64,000 bases of DNA. Source: Pestalotiopsis fici W106-1 (lineage: Eukaryota; Ascomycota; Sordariomycetes; Amphisphaeriales; Sporocadaceae). The stretch covers positions 1,426,001-1,490,000 of the forward strand of contig NW_006917094.1 of NCBI RefSeq assembly GCF_000516985.1. The letters run 5' to 3'. The notes below the pieces were generated by a model. It was not told where the DNA came from. It did no database searches and was given only the letters and a program-made list of their open reading frames with translations. The position numbers were made by a program, and so were the translations under genes. This document shows positions 59,913-64,000 of this stretch, piece after piece; the first letter of the stretch is position 1, and every line of letters begins with the position of its first letter.

Positions 59913-61506
59913 ATGGCCAAGACCTTCTCCCGCGACGAGGTCGCCAAGCACACTACCGAGGACGACGTGTGGTTCATCATCGACAGCAAGGTCTACGATG
60001 TCTCCGACTTCCTCGATGCCCACCCCGGTGGTGAGGCCGTCCTCCGCCAGGTCGCCGGAACCGACGCTACCGTCGCCTTCTACAACCTCCATCGCCACGA
60101 GGTCCTGACCAAGTACGAGAGCCTCGCCATTGGCACCGTCGAGGGCGAGAAGCCCTCTGTCATCACTCCCCAGCCCGGTGACCTTAGCACCGTCCCCTAC
60201 GCCGAGCCCCTCTGGCTCTCCCCCGTCTACAAGAGCCCCTACTACAACGAGTCGCATCGCCGCCTCCAAAAGGCCATGCGCGTTTTCCAGGACAAGTACA
60301 TTACACCAGAGGCTCAGGCAAGGGAGGCCGATGGAAAGTACATCTCGCAGGAGCTCATTGACCGCATGTCCAAGGCCGGCATCCTGCACATGCGTCTGGG
60401 CCCCGGCAAGCACCTGCACGGCGTCAACCTGCTGGACGGTGCCGTCAAGGGCGAGGAGTTTGACTACTTCCACGACATGATCCTGGGCCAAGAGGGTTCC
60501 CGCGCCAATGCCCGTGGTTTCCAGGACGGCAACATGGCCGGAATGGTCATCGGTCTGCCCTGCATCATGAACTACATGAAGGACGAGAAGCGCAAGAAGA
60601 CCATCATGGATGAGGTCTTTAGCGGCAAGAAGAAGATGTGTCTCGCCATCACCGAGGCGTTTGCCGGTTCTGATGTTGCTGGCCTACGGACCACGGCCGT
60701 CAAGACCCCTGATGGCAAGCACTACATTGTCAATGGTACCAAGAAGTGGATCACCAACGGTGTCTTCTCCGACTACTTTGTCACTGGTGTCAAGACGGAC
60801 AAGGGCCTGAGTGTCCTGCTCATTGAGCGCGGAGAGGGCGTCGAGACCAAGCTCATCAAGACCTCCTACTCCACCGTCGCCGGTACCACATACATTACAT
60901 ACGACAATGTCAAGGTGCCCGTAGAAAACCTGATTGGCGAGGAGAACAAGGGTATCTACGTTATCCTTTCCAACTTTAACCACGAGCGGTGGACCATGGC
61001 CTGTAAGTCGAAATCACCTGTCAACACAATATCTATCAAACAAAAACTAACATGATCCAGGCGGTTCCGTTCGCAACATGAGAACCGTTGTCGAGGAGTG
61101 CCTCAAGTGGGCCCACCAGCGCATCGTCTTTGGCAAGCGCCTCATTGACCAGCCCGTCATCCGCCAAAAGCTGGCCAAGATGATTGCTCTAGTCGAATCC
61201 CACCAGTCGTGGCTCGAGACCATCACATATCAAATGTGCAACATGCCCTACAAGCAGCAGTCGAGGTACCTTGGCGGCCCCATTGGTCTGCTCAAGATGT
61301 CCACCACGCGGGCTGCCCATGAGATTGCCGACGAGTCGGTACAGATCTTTGGAGGCCGTGGCCTGACCCAGTCGGGCATGGGTCGCGTCATTGAAATGTT
61401 CCACCGTACTTACAAGTTCGATTCCATTCTCGGTGGCGCCGAGGAGGTTCTCGGTGACCTGGGTGTCAGGCAAGCCATGAAGGAGATGCCAAATGCCAAG
61501 CTATAA
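59913..61506 (+). CDS. Cytochrome b5 / acyl-CoA dehydrogenase fusion protein
   Basis: Two exons, 59913-61002 and 61061-61506 (58-nt intron), giving 511 aa. Residues 1-75 are a cytochrome b5 domain: FSRDEVAKHTTEDDVWFIID, VYDVSDFLDAHPGGEAVL, with heme ligands H37 and probably H60. A linker of about 35 residues follows, then an acyl-CoA dehydrogenase: N-terminal helical domain, ITEAFAGSDVAGLRTTAVKT (FAD-binding ACAD signature region), YIVNGTKKWITNG, and the C-terminal helical domain with ESVQIFGGRGLTQSGMGRVIEMFHRTYKF. The C-terminus is PNAKL, ending in AKL, a PTS1-like peroxisomal signal. The fused b5 could accept electrons from the flavin. Substrate chain length cannot be read by eye. The start at 59913 is preferred over the in-frame ATG 30 bases upstream because it begins the domain cleanly and has a CATCATGG context. 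Confidence 0.93.
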
Positions 61507-61944
61507 GAAATATAGAGACTGTAAAAATTAAATAAATCTCAATACTTCCGCTCAATACTTCCGCCATTGCTAGTTCGAATGCGATCCTGACTTGTATATA
61601 GTTGAGATCATTGGCTGATAAGCATATCAAACATGAGGTGGAAATGACTTCAATAAGAGGACGCTCATATGTATTCGTAATTCATGGCCGATCGATTCCA
61701 AATGTATGTACATGTTGACAATTTGGTTGGAATTATGTTTACCTGACTAGGTCTGTGCTATATGTACATTGTATTGTATATATTTTGGTCCGCGTTTCAA
61801 ATTCTCTTTTCCCTTGCCTTGCTGGCTATTCTTGAGCTTCTGCGTTGAAGATGGATTGACTCTCCGTACCGCATGTTCAGAAAATACGAGATTGTTACCA
61901 GCGCTGTCACCCAATTCAGCGACCTCATCGTAATGAATCATTTT
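61507..61944. other. Convergent 3' intergenic region
   Basis: Lies between the stops of the cytochrome b5-ACAD (+) and lipase (-) genes. The 13-base word ctcaatacttccg is repeated in tandem around 61537-61562, just after the ACAD stop. No gene is seen. Confidence 0.5.
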
Positions 61945-63427
61945 CTACAACGTAGAGGGGGCAGTAGAGTTCAAAGTCGCGTCCCAGTCCAAGAAAGTCG
62001 CCGGCCGCAGCTGCGCATCCGCCGACGTCGAGGACGACCTATCAGGGTCCGGGATAGTGACGTTGCGAATCACACACCCACCAGCCGGCGGGACATAGGA
62101 CCCGTCCAAGACGCTCTGCAAAAACGCAAACGCCCGTGTACTCTCGGCATCTTGCTCGTCCTTGTGCGTGGTCAGGGTGTTGCGCTCATAGGTGATCTCG
62201 GCTCCGGCGGCGCAGTACTTGTCGACGAGGGCGTCGGTATCGGCAATGGGGCTGACCTCGTCGCGGATGGCCTTGTACACGTACAGGGGCGCGCGCGGCA
62301 CGCCGTGGTAACCCATGAGGCCGTCGCTTTCAATAACGGCTTGGACACGGGGGTCGAGGAATACGGCGATGCCGCCCACAAAGTAGTCGTAGATGTTCTC
62401 AAAGGCAAACATGGGTGCCTCGCGGTCCAGCGTCAGGTTCTGCACCGAGAGGAACTTGTCCTTGGTGTACTTTCCCGTCGTCTTGAGTCGGCCAAAGACG
62501 AAATCCTGGGCATCGGGGAACTGGCTCACGAGCCCAACAACCCCCGGCGGGATCAATCCTGCGCTGTACGTCTTGGTTACGGTATTGAAGACATTAAACA
62601 CGTCGGGTGTGAGACCTCCAATGGCCACGCCGCTGACTTCGAGCTCTGGTGCGTATGTCTCTTGAAGTTCTGCCGCCCACTCGCTCGCCAGCGCACCGCC
62701 AGAGTATCCCCATAAAGTGTTCTTTGCATTGGCAATGCCTGGCAGTCCCTGGTCACTCGAAACTGATGCACGGAGCGCATCCAACGTGGCCTGCCCTGAG
62801 ATGACGCCCGCCGTAACTGTAAGTCATTAGTACATGTTGCTTCATTAAAAGTATGGTTGTACAATGATCCGGATTGAAGATGGGATATTGAGGCGACTTA
62901 CATGAAGCAAGTGGGCCTTCGTAGTCTGGTACAGTCACATAGTAGCCAGCATCTAGGGCGTTTTGAATCTCCGCGACGCAGTTTCCGGGTGTTCTACCAG
63001 ACTCGGCGGACTGAGACAGGGTATAACTAGGGCCAGCGTCGAGATCAGCCGAGTCATAGGGAACCTGATACGACAGCAGAGCGTTGGAGGTCGCATCAAC
63101 GCTACTTGGAATTAGTAGGGTGGTGACAGCCCAAGACGGCTGAGCATTGCTGTCGGTGGTACGGTAAAGAATGTTGTAGGCTGCAGCGAGGTCGTCAAAG
63201 GTTTGGCCCAACTGCCCCTGAGCGACCCGGACACGAAGCACATCGCCCGGAGCCGCCGACTCCCAACCCTCGGTCGGCGTGTACCAAGGATCCTGCTTTG
63301 GCGGAGTCGGGCCAATAAGCGTGGCATCCGTGCCCGTATCCGAGCGAGTCCAGGAGACAGTGGTCGCCGGTGCCGCAACGGCGACACTTATCAGACAAGC
63401 CACCAGAAAATGAAAGAGCGACAGCAT
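61945..63427 (-). CDS. Secreted LIP-family lipase (triacylglycerol lipase)
   Basis: Two exons on the minus strand, 63427-62902 and 62816-61945 (85-nt intron), giving 465 aa. A signal peptide is clear (MLSLFHFLVACLISVAVAA). The mature protein shows the fungal secretory lipase (LIP) fold: PGDVLRVR, YNILYRTTDSN, WAVTTLLIP, YYVTVPDYEGP, then the nucleophile elbow GYSGG with S214 (TLWGYSGGALASEWAAEL). Likely Asp and His partners lie in the PLYVYKAIRDEVSP and TTHKDE segments of the C-terminal half. Family members (as in Candida LIP1-10) hydrolyse triacylglycerols and esters outside the cell. The length of 465 aa fits. It is convergent with the acyl-CoA dehydrogenase gene, so coordinated lipid release and oxidation is possible but not demonstrated. 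Confidence 0.93.
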
Positions 63428-64000
63428 GGTAGCAAGCTATGCGGGCGAGTATAAAAGAGTGTAAATGGCCACGAGGGCTAGAGCCGCATGATCATAGCTC
63501 TCGAGGACGATTGATTATCTGGGATCGCCCTAGACTATGTATATCAGGCTCAGATGATCCTGAAAACAATAGGTCGTGGCTATTATTACTGCGAGCCCGT
63601 CAGCCGACCGGCTAATTGATTTCATGGCTTGTCTTGACCAGTTACGTGGTCTGCAACTCTGGCTATGCCTGCAACGGCTTCTGGGATCCGCAAAGATTCC
63701 CTATAGGGTCGACAATTGCATTCAGGGTTCCCTCGAAGGGCTCGGTAGCATCGCGACTCTCTTCGGGCGCACGTTGTGCGATTTCTCGTTTCTGTATACA
63801 AAATTAGGAAGCATACGACGAAGTTCTCAATCCGGCAACCTGAGCAGATGTTTCTTCAGCACGCGAGATTTGAGCCGATGCTGCATCGCTCCTTGGACCC
63901 AGACCAGTGGCTGCCATGGGCTTCACAACATTGGTATTGTCGGACGGAGGCCCGAGGCTGGTTGGGAAGGTCTCATCTCAATAACAATCAAGATGCTTCG
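63428..64000. other. Right-edge region, lipase promoter
   Basis: Contains the promoter of the lipase gene on the minus strand. A 58-codon stop-free minus-strand stretch (63977-63804) could be the last exon of a gene entering from the right, but it has no recognisable motif. Confidence 0.4.

Noticed and set aside
59853..60491. 212-codon minus-strand frame
   Set aside because: Antisense shadow of the cytochrome b5-ACAD gene; repetitive Val/Leu/Gly/Asp composition.
61560..61590. B-box-like word agttcgaatgcg considered as a tRNA
   Set aside because: No matching A box, acceptor stem or anticodon arm around it.
61873..62715. 280-codon plus-strand frame
   Set aside because: Antisense shadow of the lipase gene; no motifs.
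63804..63977. 58-codon stop-free minus-strand stretch at the right edge
   Set aside because: Could be a last exon, but there is no motif and no acceptor I trust.

Overview
The window is a stretch of a filamentous ascomycete chromosome, most likely a Sordariomycete and probably Hypocreales. The evidence is 40-250 nt GT..AG spliceosomal introns, one-gene transcription units, fungus-typical proteins (secreted GH6 and GH3 glycosidases, a secreted LIP-family lipase, a septation-related Uds1-domain protein) and a 3.2 kb AT-rich block with the dinucleotide signature of repeat-induced point mutation (RIP). Species-level assignment is not possible by eye.

Layout. 1-573 (-) holds the 5' part of a KpsF/GutQ-type sugar-phosphate isomerase gene that runs off the left edge. 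1480-4700 is a RIP-degraded repeat island. A 0.26 kb inverted-repeat transposon (MITE) lies at 5314-5575. The next genes are a claudin-like four-helix membrane protein (7938-8842 +), a WKF-domain nucleolar-type protein (9449-10723 -) divergent from the 20S proteasome alpha-1 subunit (11648-12804 +), a small unrecognised protein (15457-16221 +), a RING/ankyrin protein (19472-20287 +) and a Uds1-domain coiled-coil protein (24467-26894 -). About 10.8 kb without a convincing gene follows (26.9-37.65 kb).

The right half is denser: leukotriene-A4-hydrolase-type aminopeptidase (37656-39932 +), secreted GH6 cellulase (40483-41854 -), oligosaccharyltransferase subunit Ost3/Ost6 (43276-44446 -), an AT-hook coiled-coil protein (45090-47233 +), mitochondrial rRNA 2'-O-methyltransferase Mrm2 (47659-48953 +), a 14-TM MFS transporter with one in-frame UAG (49318-51553 +), a polytopic fungal membrane protein (52120-54256 -), secreted GH3 beta-glucosidase (56043-58548 +), a cytochrome b5-acyl-CoA dehydrogenase fusion (59913-61506 +) and a secreted lipase (61945-63427 -).

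How the genes relate: most are unrelated housekeeping genes. The GH6 and GH3 enzymes are functionally complementary (cello-oligosaccharide release, then glucose release), and the lipase and acyl-CoA dehydrogenase could act in lipid release and oxidation. They are not arranged as an obvious co-regulated cluster, and I see no biosynthetic gene cluster, CRISPR array, rRNA or tRNA.

The most interesting observation is the MFS gene. Its 690-codon multi-exon frame is intact except for one UAG exactly where the family has Trp. Sordariomycetes are known to recode UAG to UGG by A-to-I mRNA editing during sexual development, so this may be an editing-dependent gene rather than a simple pseudogene. Exon coordinates were derived by hand from frame continuity and splice signals, with no transcript data.
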